Shown here: positions 44,991-55,357 of the stretch, in pieces
Layout of the letters: each line of letters begins with the position of its first letter
How positions within the stretch are numbered: position 1 is the stretch's first letter
NCBI GenBank assembly: GCA_951640165.1
Contig: OX621234.1
Span: forward strand, 31,934,549 to 31,998,548
Origin: Pseudoips prasinana
Lineage: Eukaryota; Arthropoda; Insecta; Lepidoptera; Nolidae
Length of the DNA stretch: 64,000 nucleotides
Direction of reading: 5' to 3'
Translations under genes and position numbers: made by a program
Notes under the pieces: model-generated
What the model was told of the DNA's origin: nothing
What the model saw: the letters and a program-made list of their open reading frames with translations, nothing else
Databases searched by the model: none

Positions 44991-45484
44991 CTGAATATTT
45001 ATTTATTATTATGCTCAGAATAAGCTGACATTTAATACACGTGTCTGAACCAAAGGGGTTTGTTGACTTAGTTATTTATATCTAAGTGTATAATAACAAA
45101 ACATAATTAGTGTTTAAAAAGAGCATAACTTGAAATTTGACTCGCCTATTTAATTAAAATATTGAAAATTACTTCATTAAGTTACTTTTCCATGAAACTA
45201 ATAAACTTATTCACAGAATATACGTCTCCAATTTCCTGGAAAACAAAATGGTACTCTTCAGTCTTTAAAATGCCTTTGGGAACGGTATTTATTAGCGATG
45301 AGTAAATGTTATTTTTTTGTATACTTTGATATTATACAATATATGGAGCCACAATATATTATTGTATAAACATACGATTAGTTATGTATAAGGACAACTC
45401 CTAACATCATGTTAGACACTTTATTATACGAGTACTTTTATCACATTTTATTTAGAACAATTTCACTTTTTCATAGCAAAGATT

Positions 45485-45975
45485 CAAATTCATTTATTCC
45501 ATAAAATATTACATTTGTGTGGAATCGTCAATATTTTTTTTACCCTACAGTACAGAGCATGACGTGGCAGCTACTGAGAAACACTGCCAGAAAACTCAGT
45601 AGGAATCCTCTTTTAATTAAAATATTTATTTCTTACATGAATTGCATTGTATTTAAATGTGTTAGTTTAGAGCGACTCAATTCCAAGCTGTTTAGTCACT
45701 TAAATAATCAGAAGTTTTGTAGTAAGCCCTGCTACACAATTTGGCTTTTATAATTCTTTTGAAATTATTTGTAGACATTTCTCGGATATCACTGGAAAGT
45801 TTGTTATAGAAACTTATACATTGCCCCATAAAAGAGTTACTTACTTTGTGGAGACGGGTGGTATGTAACACAAAGTTATGCTTCTATCTAGTATTTATAT
45901 TATGAGTATCGCTCCTTTTACAGAAGGAGTCTTTATGTTTATGCATATAAATAAGATATATATTCATATACACAC
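45485..45975 (-). pseudogene. Non-LTR retrotransposon 3' end, second copy
   Basis: Minus strand about 45760-45815 reads FYNKLSSDIREMSTNNFKRI, the last residues of a CR1/L2-type ORF2. The whole segment parallels 23685-24180. Truncated, not functional. Confidence 0.7.
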
Positions 45976-46239
45976 ATCAACACAATCTAGGGATATTGAA
46001 CATTTCATTGATTATCTAGAAAACTATAAACATTTTGTTATGACTGTAAATGGAAGAATTAAAGATAATTTCATGGCCGATATTTAAACATTAACAACAC
46101 GATGCGATTTTGTTTTTCTAATTAATAAAAGTCTTAAATTAATTAAGCCATAGAAAATTACTGAGTGAACAAAAACATTTTATTCTTATAAAATTATTCA
46201 ATCGAATTAAATGAATAAAAATCTTACCAAATCTGATAA

Positions 46240-47265
46240 TCAGTAATCGGTATTTCCTCCTCTAACATTAATCACACAGCGGCAACGATTTTCCATACTT
46301 AAAATTAAGGTGTCAATGTCTTGCTGGGGTATGCAGTCCCAAGTTCTTTTTAAATGTTCGAAAAGTTGTTCTTCTGTTGTCAAGTTGGGCGGAAAATCCC
46401 TCAATGCTCTTCGCTGTAACATGTCCCAGGCGTGTTCAATTGGGTTTAAGTCTGGCGACTGTGGAGGCCAATCTAATACCTGAACATCGTGTTCTCGAAG
46501 GGCGGCCCTCACCAGCCGCGCTGTATGGGAAGGTGCATTGTCATGCATGAGCTGAAATTCTTGCCCCGTTAGGGCCCTGAGCGGGACAATGACACGTTCT
46601 ACTACCTCCTCACGGTATCTATGGGCAGTCATGCTGCCCTGAATCCAAATGAGTTGGGTTCGTCCGCCGATTCGTATTCCTGCCCACACCATAATTGTCC
46701 CGCCTTGGTAAGAGTGGACCTCCTGTGGATGTCGGAGACGGCTGACCCTTCCTGGAGTTCTCCAAACGCGTGTTCGTCTCGAATCTGGATGAAATCCATA
46801 GCGGGACTCATCAGTGAACAGCACCAATGACCATTGTTGATCACTCCATGTCAAATGTTCTTGAGCCCATAAAAGTCGCCTACCGCGATTGCCACGTCGC
46901 AGCGCTGGGGCTCGTAGCGGTCTGCGAGCATGAAGACCAACTTCATGCAGCCTCCTTCGCACGGTTTGGTCGCTCACCAGCAGCTGCTGACCCTCCTGGA
47001 GCCTTTGCACTAGTTGCATCGCTGTGATATTGGGTAGTCTTCTGGCGGTCATTTGGAGAAATCGATCCTGTCTCTGAGTGGTAACACGATATCTACCTGT
47101 GTGCCGTTCTGCCACATCTCCAGTAGCGCGATAACGTGACCACAGCCTGGATACCACATTTTGGCTTGTGCCCAGAGACTCAGCAACGACGCGTTGAATA
47201 GCACCGTTTTGTAACATGCCAACTGCCCGTAACATTTCATCTCGACTCAAATGATGGCGTGGCAT
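46240..47265 (-). CDS. Tc1/mariner transposase, DD34E, uninterrupted
   Basis: This 341-aa frame (ATG at 47263-47265; an in-frame TTG opens it seven codons earlier) encodes a Tc1-family transposase that would cut and paste the element at TA sites in the nucleus. N-terminus: paired-like helix-turn-helix domain (RDEMLRAVGMLQNG, then VVAESLGTSQNVVSRLWSRY), followed by a second DNA-binding part (about 60-125). Catalytic residues: D in FTDESRYG (about 153), D in MHDNAPSHT (about 242) and E in NPIEHAWD, with 34 residues between the last two (DD34E). The C-terminus is complete (MENRCRCVINVRGG). There is no stop or frameshift. It is clearly more GC-rich than its AT-rich flanks. I could not find matching terminal inverted repeats next to it, so the element may have lost its ends. 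Confidence 0.93.
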   Translation of the reverse strand: MPRHHLSRDEMLRAVGMLQNGAIQRVVAESLGTSQNVVSRLWSRYRATGDVAERHTGRYRVTTQRQDRFLQMTARRLPNITAMQLVQRLQEGQQLLVSDQTVRRRLHEVGLHARRPLRAPALRRGNRGRRLLWAQEHLTWSDQQWSLVLFTDESRYGFHPDSRRTRVWRTPGRVSRLRHPQEVHSYQGGTIMVWAGIRIGGRTQLIWIQGSMTAHRYREEVVERVIVPLRALTGQEFQLMHDNAPSHTARLVRAALREHDVQVLDWPPQSPDLNPIEHAWDMLQRRALRDFPPNLTTEEQLFEHLKRTWDCIPQQDIDTLILSMENRCRCVINVRGGNTDY

Positions 47266-47789
47266 GACGCTAAAAAGCTTACACAACCAATTGAGAAAAG
47301 AAAATAAAACAATTTATCAGGTTTTCTTCAATTAACACGCAAAAAAAATTTTAATGCAACTTCTTGAAATTAGATACAACTCAAGATTGCGCTGTGCTTT
47401 GCGTGTTTTCATTTGTTTCTCATTTTAATTTTTAAATTTTGAATAAAGAATAGACAAGGTTTAAATCTGTAAATAAACTTTTTAAGGAAACTAAATAGGT
47501 TTTAAACAATAAAGCCATGTTTGATTTCAAAATAACGTATCCCTAGACTTTGTTGATGTGTGTATATATTGACATGCATGCATTTATTTTGTATCAAGAC
47601 TTAACTATAGTGATATTATATTTAGTATTTATTTTATTAGTGAAAAGACATAATATAAAGATATTCACAATATTAAGAAATTTAAGATGGATTCGATTAA
47701 TTTGATAAATCATTGTTTCTAGTTTTTATATTTTTATTTGCACTAGTGAATAAATTTCCGAATCGCGTTAAATATTAATAACATACAAT

Positions 47790-48060
47790 TAATGGATATT
47801 CAGCCCAGTGTCCTCTACTGCCTCCACGTGCAAGCAGCTCCTGGAAAGCAGGGAATTGTTTGTGGCGCAGTCGCTGTGCCGGACTGGCAGGAGTCGGCAC
47901 TTAGGGAGGGCGACTCAGAGTCCTCACCATCTCGGAAATCGTGCAAAAGGGGTGCACCGGAGCAGTATACCCGCAGTCCCGGGGCTCTCATCAGGCCCAA
48001 GAGAAGTCAGTGGCAGGTTAGGTTTAGTCGGTGCCTGCCTTAACAAAAAAGAAAGGCTCA
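47790..48060 (+). other. GC-rich scrap with overlapping short frames
   Basis: Two + frames (47792-48043, 47808-48089) overlap here and neither shows a domain. The composition, with basic and Ser-rich peptides such as SPSRKSCKRGAPEQYTRS, resembles a decayed retrotransposon ORF1. Assignment is weak. Confidence 0.3.
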
Positions 48061-48622
48061 GTTCAATAATTTATGGGCCATACAAATAAATGTGTTGTGT
48101 GGGGCGCTGAGGTAACTAACTATAGCACTGCTCCACATTTGCAGTTAATAATAGTTATCTTTACCTATTAGTTGGACTAATGTCAAAGGAATAATTTAGG
48201 TTTTACTTGCGAACATACTATTTTTATTTACCATAATATCACTTGAATATTATTTTTACATATATGATTCTTGGTAAGATTATAGAGTCTGCAAAAGTTA
48301 TCCGGATTCTCCAAATACATGAATAAAACTTCAAGTCGAAGTAAGTAAATAAAATAAAACAATATCACAGAAGTATGGAACTCATTATTTCCACGCATAA
48401 TAGTGATAATGTAATAGATTACCTTGATTTATTTTTTAAAGAATATTCATAGATAAAAAAAACTATGATAGATGTCAAAGATGATTGAAAGAAAAAGGCG
48501 ACTGGTGAAGTGATTTTAAAATTAAAGATTAAAATAACAATTGTAACCAGCAAAGATAGAATATTGAACGGTAATTTAAGTTTTATTTTTGTTTTTGTTT
48601 AAATGTTTTTATTTCTACTGTA
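48061..48622. other. AT-rich sequence, nothing recognised
   Basis: No supported feature. Confidence 0.5.
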
Positions 48623-48793
48623 TCTCTACTATATAAAAATAAGTCGGGTTTTCCTTCCTGTAGCTATAACTCCAGAACGCACGAACCGATTTCCACGGTT
48701 TTGCATTCGTTGGAAAGGTCTCGGGTTCCGTGAGGTTTATAGCAAAGAAAATGTATAAAATTTAACGCGGGTAACACCGCGGGGCACAGCTAG
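48623..48793 (+). mobile_element. 171-bp mini-Helitron, copy 2
   Basis: A|TCTCTACTATATAAAAATAA to CCGCGGGGCACAGCTAG|T. Closely similar to 25749-25919 along the whole length. Confidence 0.9.
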
Positions 48794-50335
48794 TTCACCT
48801 ATACTTTTCAACCATTGCTTGATGGTAGTCGTTTCATTGGTGTTGGCTATTGGGCCGTGCGACAAGTCGCAACATCCGTTGTGAGCATTGACCCAGAGGA
48901 CGCATAAACGCGTGCTATTATAATGGCGATATCTTGGAATGTTGCAATGGAAATTCCTACATGCTATATGTTTGTGTAATTATTAAGAAATTACATATGT
49001 GTATATTACACAGGGTCGCCGAGGAGTTGACGTTCAAACGTAAAATTTCTATACTTTATGATGAGGAGTATCCGAATTACCCCCATGTTTGTTCTACGAT
49101 TTAGCGTTTATTGATACTTTGAAAATGTATGGGTCCTGAGCTCAAACCCTAATATTGATCTTTTAAATAAATTCTAAGTCAGTTCTGCAATGATTAGATA
49201 AACCATACTTTATAGGGTGTTAGTTTAAACTATGCTAATTAGTTATCACAAAAAAACTGAACCAGAATTGTTCACCAGAATTCTATCTCAAAATCTACGC
49301 AAAATCGTAGAACATACATATTGGATTGGGTAATTCTGATGCTCCTCATCATAAAGTATCCAAATTTTTGAGTTTGAACGTCAGCCTCTCGGTCAGCCTG
49401 TATATAGTATGACTTATGTTTCTATTTGTTTAGTAATTCTATATGTATGTAAGTGATTTTTAAACAAAACCAACTGCAGGTTATCCTAACTCGGTCGGCA
49501 AACTGTATTATATACAAATTTGGGTAAATTTCAGAATGTTGTCCACCAATTTCTGACCACCAAGTAGGTAGCATTTATTGGTGATGGCTGTAATTAGATA
49601 CTTAAGTATTACTCCTAAGCCTAGTATCAAAAGCTTTTACTGTGTATGATTTTTACTGTATGCCTGAGAGTTTACGTACCCCGTATCCCGTTTGTGCTAA
49701 TCTTCAGGTAATACTAGACCGAATCACATCTATTTAATCATTGGTAATGACTTTGGGGAGGTTTCAGGGAGGGTATGGGGTGGGATGTCCAAACCTCTCC
49801 TGCTGTTAATTATGCAGCATCAATATCTTTTAGCTACTTGCCACGCATTCACGCTAAAGGTGTTAATCCGTAGAATAATATTACGATGAATGTTATTTTA
49901 TTCTACAAATTTTCCTACACTTTACATTCTAAGCGATTCTAAAGGATTGCTGTTCAACACGCTATTCGTGTTGAGTATATTTAAGAGTGTGACTTTTTAT
50001 TATTTATTACGAATAATTACTTCAATTACCAGAGTATGAGCTGTCTGAATCGATCACACTATGCCCGGAAAATCTAAGGCTTGATGCTCACACGGCCAAC
50101 CATCTGCGTTTAAAATCTTTGAGAAGTATTTTGAGGTCTAGTTGCTTGGAGGGGCCACTGTAAAAATATCTCCCGCAGACAAATATGAAAACTGGACCTA
50201 AGTGTTTGACTGGGTAATAGAGGGAAGCTTCAGATATAATTCTGCTAGCTAACCGCAAAATATAAGTTTAGAAGCTTGCTGATCCCAATAGAAATACCAA
50301 AAAGACAAGAAAACTGATAAATTCCTTATGTTTAG
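48794..50335. other. No recognised genes upstream of the V-ATPase exon
   Basis: Includes a diverged inverted pair: 'aaaatttctatactttatga' with 'tgaggagtatccgaattacc' near 49045-49090 is related in reverse to 49335-49380. No promoter of the V-ATPase gene can be fixed here, because the first coding exon starts at an acceptor and the 5' UTR exon is therefore further upstream or absent. Confidence 0.45.
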
Positions 50336-50460
50336 GTTGCAAGATGGGGTGTATGGTTCGAAGTGATCCCATGACTTTCTGCAATCTATATTTACAACCG
50401 GAAGCTGCTTTTCACATTATATCACGTCTTGGAGAAATAGGATGCGTGCAATTTACAGAT
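50336..50460 (+). CDS. Vha100: V-ATPase V0 subunit a, first coding exon
   Basis: Subunit a of the V0 sector forms the proton half-channels of the vacuolar H+-ATPase; its cytosolic N-terminal domain links V0 to V1. The exon follows an acceptor (ccttatgtttag, AG at 50334-50335), has 8 bases of 5' UTR, then ATG at 50344 and 39 codons: MGCMVRSDPMTFCNLYLQPE, continuing with AAFHIISRLGEIGCVQFTD. This aligns with the conserved family start (MG-MFRSE-M-L-QLF-Q-EAAY--VSELGE-G-VQFRD). It ends in phase 0 at GAT|GTAAGTAC. Unusual changes at conserved sites (FTD for FRD, ISRLGE for VSELGE) mark a divergent paralogue. The next exon is at 53262. The membrane half of the roughly 830-residue protein is not in the window. 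A decaying copy is possible, but all frames and splice sites are intact. Confidence 0.88.
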
Positions 50461-51084
50461 GTAAGTACAACTTTAAGTGAATGATGAGAGACATACTTTT
50501 TATTTTTGAGTAATTTCAATAAAAAATTCTAAGATCATTCAATGCATTCCCGGGCTTATTTGAATCTCACCAGTCAGAGGCTGTATCTTGCGTTCCACTG
50601 TTGACGACACTTGCAGAAATAGCAGGGAGACTTAAAATTGTGGAAAAATAATAATTTCTAAAATAAAGTTATACCTAATAAGCGGTCTTAATTCCGCGGC
50701 TACGTCTTTAAGATCTTTTATGTATCATTACCACCATGTCAACCGAATAACGTCTTGTGCCGGAATGGGCTGGCGGTCGCACAGTGATGGTGATAGTACT
50801 CAGTTAACTAGGGATTCTTTTGTTTAGAAAAAAGTTATCGTAATGGGAGCTAATGAGACAACATGAAGGTTCCCTCTAAAACTAAGTTTCCAGATTTATA
50901 TTAATATTATTATACAATTAAGATTAGAAGTTCTAGTTTGGGATTGTTGAACAAATATTCATCAATCCTCAGCTATCCTCAGCATTTACTGATACATGCC
51001 AAGCTTATCCTTGATACAAGTCGCATTTTGATAAGGGTCCTTGTAGATACTGCAAGTTATTGAAGTATTAATTAAAATGTAAAG

Positions 51085-51420
51085 CCACGGCGGCCCGTCT
51101 CAAAGGAGACTAGCCACCTGTGCGGGACATATTATAGTGTAGTGTGTGCTCAAACACAGGGACACTGTTTATTCCATCACTCATGATCCGATGGAACATT
51201 AGATACGACCGGAATTAGGTCAGGTATAGAACCTACGGTTTTACGCACTCTCCGAGTAACGGGGGTATGATACCGCCAACTCCCACGCTTCAGGTTAATA
51301 CTGAAAATTAATATAAAATAAAAATCCCAAATGACGTTTTGCTCGAGCCGGTATATGAACCCAGGACCTCATTACCTGAGGTTCAACACGGTACTTCTAG
51401 CCCAACGTGGCAATCAGTAG
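51085..51420 (+). repeat. Composite lepidopteran repeat with SINE-like end
   Basis: 51085-51300 has 'gtttattccatcactcatga', 'tccgatggaacattagatac', 'cggttttacgcactctccga', related to 37969-38150 in reverse. 51335-51420 carries, on the minus strand, a tRNA-like 'ggtcctgggttcatataccg' B-box region. It lies in intron 1 of the V-ATPase gene. Confidence 0.55.
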
Positions 51421-52124
51421 TCTTTTGACATACATATATTACACACTCATAAACGCAGTGACATGATATGGAGCTCAAACTAGCTATGAAGTTCAATGAT
51501 GGTAAAACACCGTGAGAGCCCTTGAACGCGTTTAAAAAAGATGAACATTAAAATCGAATTTCAGAAATTTAACGATTTTCATCTTAAACTCTATTTAGTT
51601 TATTTTGGTTAAGTGAAAATTTCACTCTGATCTCAGGTTAGAGCTTGAAACAGTGAACGCAAATAAACATGGAAGCATTACTTCAAGGAAACTAAGCGCA
51701 AATTTTGACCCAATATCCCAATCAAACTGATACAACGGAATACCGTCTCTGATGGGTCAAAATATTACCGCTCAGATACACCTTTGAAAAGTAGACTTTA
51801 TGATGTCATGTTCGGGTCTAAATTACCATGTTCATGACATTCGCCGAGGGATGTTTTATGTTATAAAGTGCAACGAAAATAATTCACCGTGACATTGATA
51901 TTATCAAAATAATAAAGAATTGTGATAAAATATACAGTATCTTGAACTTTACGGCAAGAGTTTTTCTAAGGTCTTTAAATAGAGCAGTATTTGGCGAGTA
52001 ATAGGTTTATTGGCTATGATATATGATATATGCTAGGTAAATAAAATAAATTTGTGACCAATTATTCACTAATTATTATTTACAATTTCCGTTGGTATAC
52101 ATAACACTTAAGTACTACTTTTTA

Positions 52125-52290
52125 GGGCCCCCTTCACCTCTTTATCCATCCGTCCGTCTGTCTGTCAATACCCTTTATCTTGAAAACGCGTGGACGAATC
52201 AACTTGAAATTATAGGTGATCTAGATATGCAGGGTTACTTGTAAAATACAAACAACCTCGCAGGACTAGGAAGCTAACACCATAAGCAAC
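52125..52290 (+). repeat. Lepidopteran repeat scrap ('ccgtccgtctgtctgtcaa' type)
   Basis: 'ctttatccatccgtccgtct' then 'tatcttgaaaacgcgtggac' and 'aacttgaaattataggtgat'. I recognise the word order from lepidopteran non-coding repeats; class unknown. Intronic. Confidence 0.45.
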
Positions 52291-53261
52291 AACTTACTCT
52301 ACGGGCATCGCAAAGATTACGCAAGCCGCCTGGTTACATATTATTTACGATGCACGTAGAGTTATAAACATTCAAGTGGTAAATTAATTAATATAGACTT
52401 TTTACAAAAAAAAATACAAATGATCAAAAGTTGTAAAATAAATATTGTTGCTTATGCTTTTAGCTATCTAGTCCTGTGAGGTAATTGGTGCTTTACAAGT
52501 TACCCTGTAAATATATAAATAAAATTGAATTGAATTCATTTCCAAACGAACCGTTTTCGTCCATAGTTCTCTTCGCTTTAGATCGAGTGGAAATTTGAAG
52601 AAACCAAGCTGTTTTAATAACACCATTACCATTCTTTGTGCATACCCTAAAGATGCTGAGTATTTTATCTAAGATTAAAATAATTGTAATAAATAAAAAA
52701 AAATCGTCATAATTTTTGTGTAGATAAATAAATTGATTCGTTTGCATAACAACATCACCATATATTTTTTGTCAATTTGATTGACTTCATATTTAATCAA
52801 ATTAAAATATATAGCGATGTACTTACTCGTAATTACTAATTCCAACACTCTTGTTATGCAAATGAGATTTATTAATACACCACTTCACTGCACAGGAAGG
52901 CATTTTTAGAAATTAAACACGCTGAAACTAATAATTGACAGATGACAGCCATTGATGCCTGTAGTGCGCAAACTCGGTCCCACTCGGTCCGCGGCACAAT
53001 TTTTAAGCCCCGCCTACCGCGGCACAATCTGCGTGGGGTCATTTTCGCGAACTAGGAATGCTTCCATGTTTATTTGCGTTCACTGGCTTGAAATGAATTT
53101 AGCGTGAAATGTTTATTTTAGATGACAACATGGTAGATTTTGCTATAAAAAAACAGTTGACGACTGAGAGTTTACAAGGCAAAATAACAAATAGGTTTGT
53201 TATTTGTGTGTTTATTTACGCGCGTAGCGCAGTAATATGTAATATTGTGAATTAATTTCAG
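52291..53261. other. Rest of V-ATPase intron 1
   Basis: AT-rich with a GC-rich patch at 52965-53050 that contains 'cgcggcacaat' twice. 53058-53086 is the reverse complement of 51654-51682. Confidence 0.5.
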
Positions 53262-53438
53262 ATGACTCCAGATATGCAAGCCTTTCAAAGGAATTACGTT
53301 TCAGAGTTGTGCCGCTGCTCTGAATTAGAGCACAGAATGAAGTCATTGCAAAGTGAGATGCAGCTTCTTAACATAGAACCGGTGCCCATCCAGGATGAAC
53401 CGTTCGCTATGGCTATGAAAGACATAAGCCAATTTGAG
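53262..53438 (+). CDS. Vha100: V-ATPase V0 subunit a, second coding exon
   Basis: Acceptor ttaatttcag (AG at 53260-53261), 59 codons in phase 0, donor GAG|GTATTT. The peptide TPDMQAFQRNYVSELCRCSE, then LEHRMKSLQSEMQLLNIE, matches the family segment that follows VQFRD (LN-DV-AFQRKFV-EVRRCDEMERKLRYLE). This is the first long helix of the cytosolic domain, where a coiled coil forms the arm that contacts V1. The last residues (AMKDISQFE) correspond to the family 'IDLE--FEKLE' region. The exon frame connects without a break to the exons on either side. Confidence 0.9.
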
Positions 53439-55080
53439 GTATTTACATTGCGCTACACTAAGTAGAGTAAATAAATTTGTTATTTACAATACATACACTA
53501 AACGGTTGCTAGTTTAAATCAGACAGTACTAAATATAAAACACACACATCTACTCTAATTTGCGGAGCTTTTTATACGTAATGTATTAGTGTTATATAAT
53601 ATTCTTAGCTACCCAAAAGTGATAGTAAAAACAGCGGATGGGCAAGCCAATGAATGGTGAGTGCAGTATTGTGTTTTTGACCTTATCTATTAGTTTTTAG
53701 CCTCGTATGCCACGGAACAAAATCAAACCGTGTATTGGATTTTTGAGATTACGATATCATAGCCTAATTTTATTACCCTACATTGATATCGTCAATTATT
53801 ATTTAGAAAATTACAAGTAAATGATAGATTCAAGAAATTTTGTTAGGATATTTGCCTGGAACTTTGAAGCACTATGTTCTTATGAGTTAGGTTACAGCTG
53901 CTAAACTAAGGTGCTAATTAAAAGTTAATATTGACACATACAATTGTTTTAATTGAATAAATTGTTAAACATGGCTTTCATATAATAAAAATCCGTTCCG
54001 CACTCTCAAAACTAACATCTCATATTCACTAGTTTATTTCCGATTAAAATGTCTCTTCTGATCTATTATATAAAAATGTAATAGATCAAAGGAGACATCA
54101 CTCAGATTTTGTATTGGGTTTTTTAATTCCATAAAGTAAGTAAAGTAGTAAGTTAAAATAATCTACAACATTCCATTCATGTTGTAGATTTTTTTAACTA
54201 TATTATTACTGTATTATACCTCTATTACGTGTACGTGTAGGTATGACTCAATATGTACGTGTAGTGTTTGTGTGAATTATTTACATCCCAAGAACTGCTT
54301 TAGAACTGGAAACCGGAAACAACCGCATTCTTTTAGTATTGCTTTGGATCCTTGGTCGAATCTAATCTAAGAAAAGATTTTTATAAAATATTGTTTTTTT
54401 TACTCCTTGCATTATGTATTATTAAAGTGTTATGCCATCTATTTAAGTTGAATGTTCAAATTTTTTATCTGTCTAATGCGTGATGAGAATATATTATAAT
54501 ACAATTATTTGCAGCTTCTTTTGTTAATGATCTCTAATTTAAAAAATCTACTAACTTGTTGGAATATCACCAGTGATTCTCAGGAAAAGGATTTTCATAT
54601 TCGTAGAAATGTTACAACGATCTATTTATTTTGTACCGTTTTTACACAAAAACTTATAAAATTTTAGACGATAAAAATACACCGAGGTTTAGAAAGCAAG
54701 CAATTTATTCGTAAGTATCATATTTTAAACGATCTTCAGTAGATCGCCTTAAGTTTAATATTTGCCAAGAATATACCTAAATGAAATAATGAATCACAGT
54801 CACGATGCCGGCTGTGGGAAAGTGCGTAAGGCTAAGACAAGGCACGTATTAGATACAAGATTGCATTTGTAAACAAATCCTTGTTACGATATTGCGAATG
54901 CGGGCCTGTTTCGGGTATTTTCGCCGAAATAATAATTTTTAGGTTTTATATTTTAAAACTAAAAAAAAATATTGTTTTATGATGAGTCTGGCGCATGTCT
55001 CTCACAGAAGATGTTCTCAAAACTATGTAATATGTAATTTATGATAAATAAATTCATATTTTATGATAAGTAAATTGTAT
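53439..55080. other. V-ATPase intron 2, left part
   Basis: Non-coding. Hairpins at 54050-54097 (19-bp arms, two mismatches) and 54160-54190 (11-bp arms). Confidence 0.6.
54050..54097. repeat. Hairpin, 19-bp arms
   Basis: TGTCTCTTCTGATCTATTA pairs with 54079-54097, two mismatches, 10-base loop. Confidence 0.85.
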
Positions 55081-55125
55081 ATTACATACATATGTACATA
55101 GACTGACGCCTGTATCTCAGAGGTG

Positions 55126-55157
55126 TATTTTATTTATTTATTTATTTATTTATTACA
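55126..55157 (-). repeat. (AAAT)n 3' tail of the Jockey/CR1-like element
   Basis: Seven or eight ATTT units on +, followed by 'acagatatctt'. Confidence 0.9.
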
Positions 55158-55297
55158 GATATCTTATTGCTAACAGATAATTCCAAGCACAATAAGTGAT
55201 ACAATCATAATAATTTATATACATAATCTATAGGTACTATACTATACTATAATAAGCTAATTAATTAACCATGTTAAAAAAAAAATAAAGTGAAAAG

Positions 55298-55336
55298 TTT
55301 TCTAATATTATGTATCTACTGCATAATATTAGAAAA
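55298..55336 (-). repeat. 3' UTR hairpin, 15-bp arms
   Basis: TTTTCTAATATTATG pairs perfectly with 55322-55336. It starts about 20 bases after the ORF2 stop and could be part of the element's 3' RNA structure. Confidence 0.75.
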
Positions 55337-55357
55337 AGATAAAATTGTAATAAGAAG

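Noticed and set aside
46621..47240. Frames on both strands inside 46.6-47.2 kb
   Set aside because: Shadows of the GC-rich Tc1 transposase frame.
46100..47420. Tc1 terminal inverted repeats
   Set aside because: AT-rich words on the two sides are only loosely similar. No convincing inverted match with a TA duplication could be found by eye.
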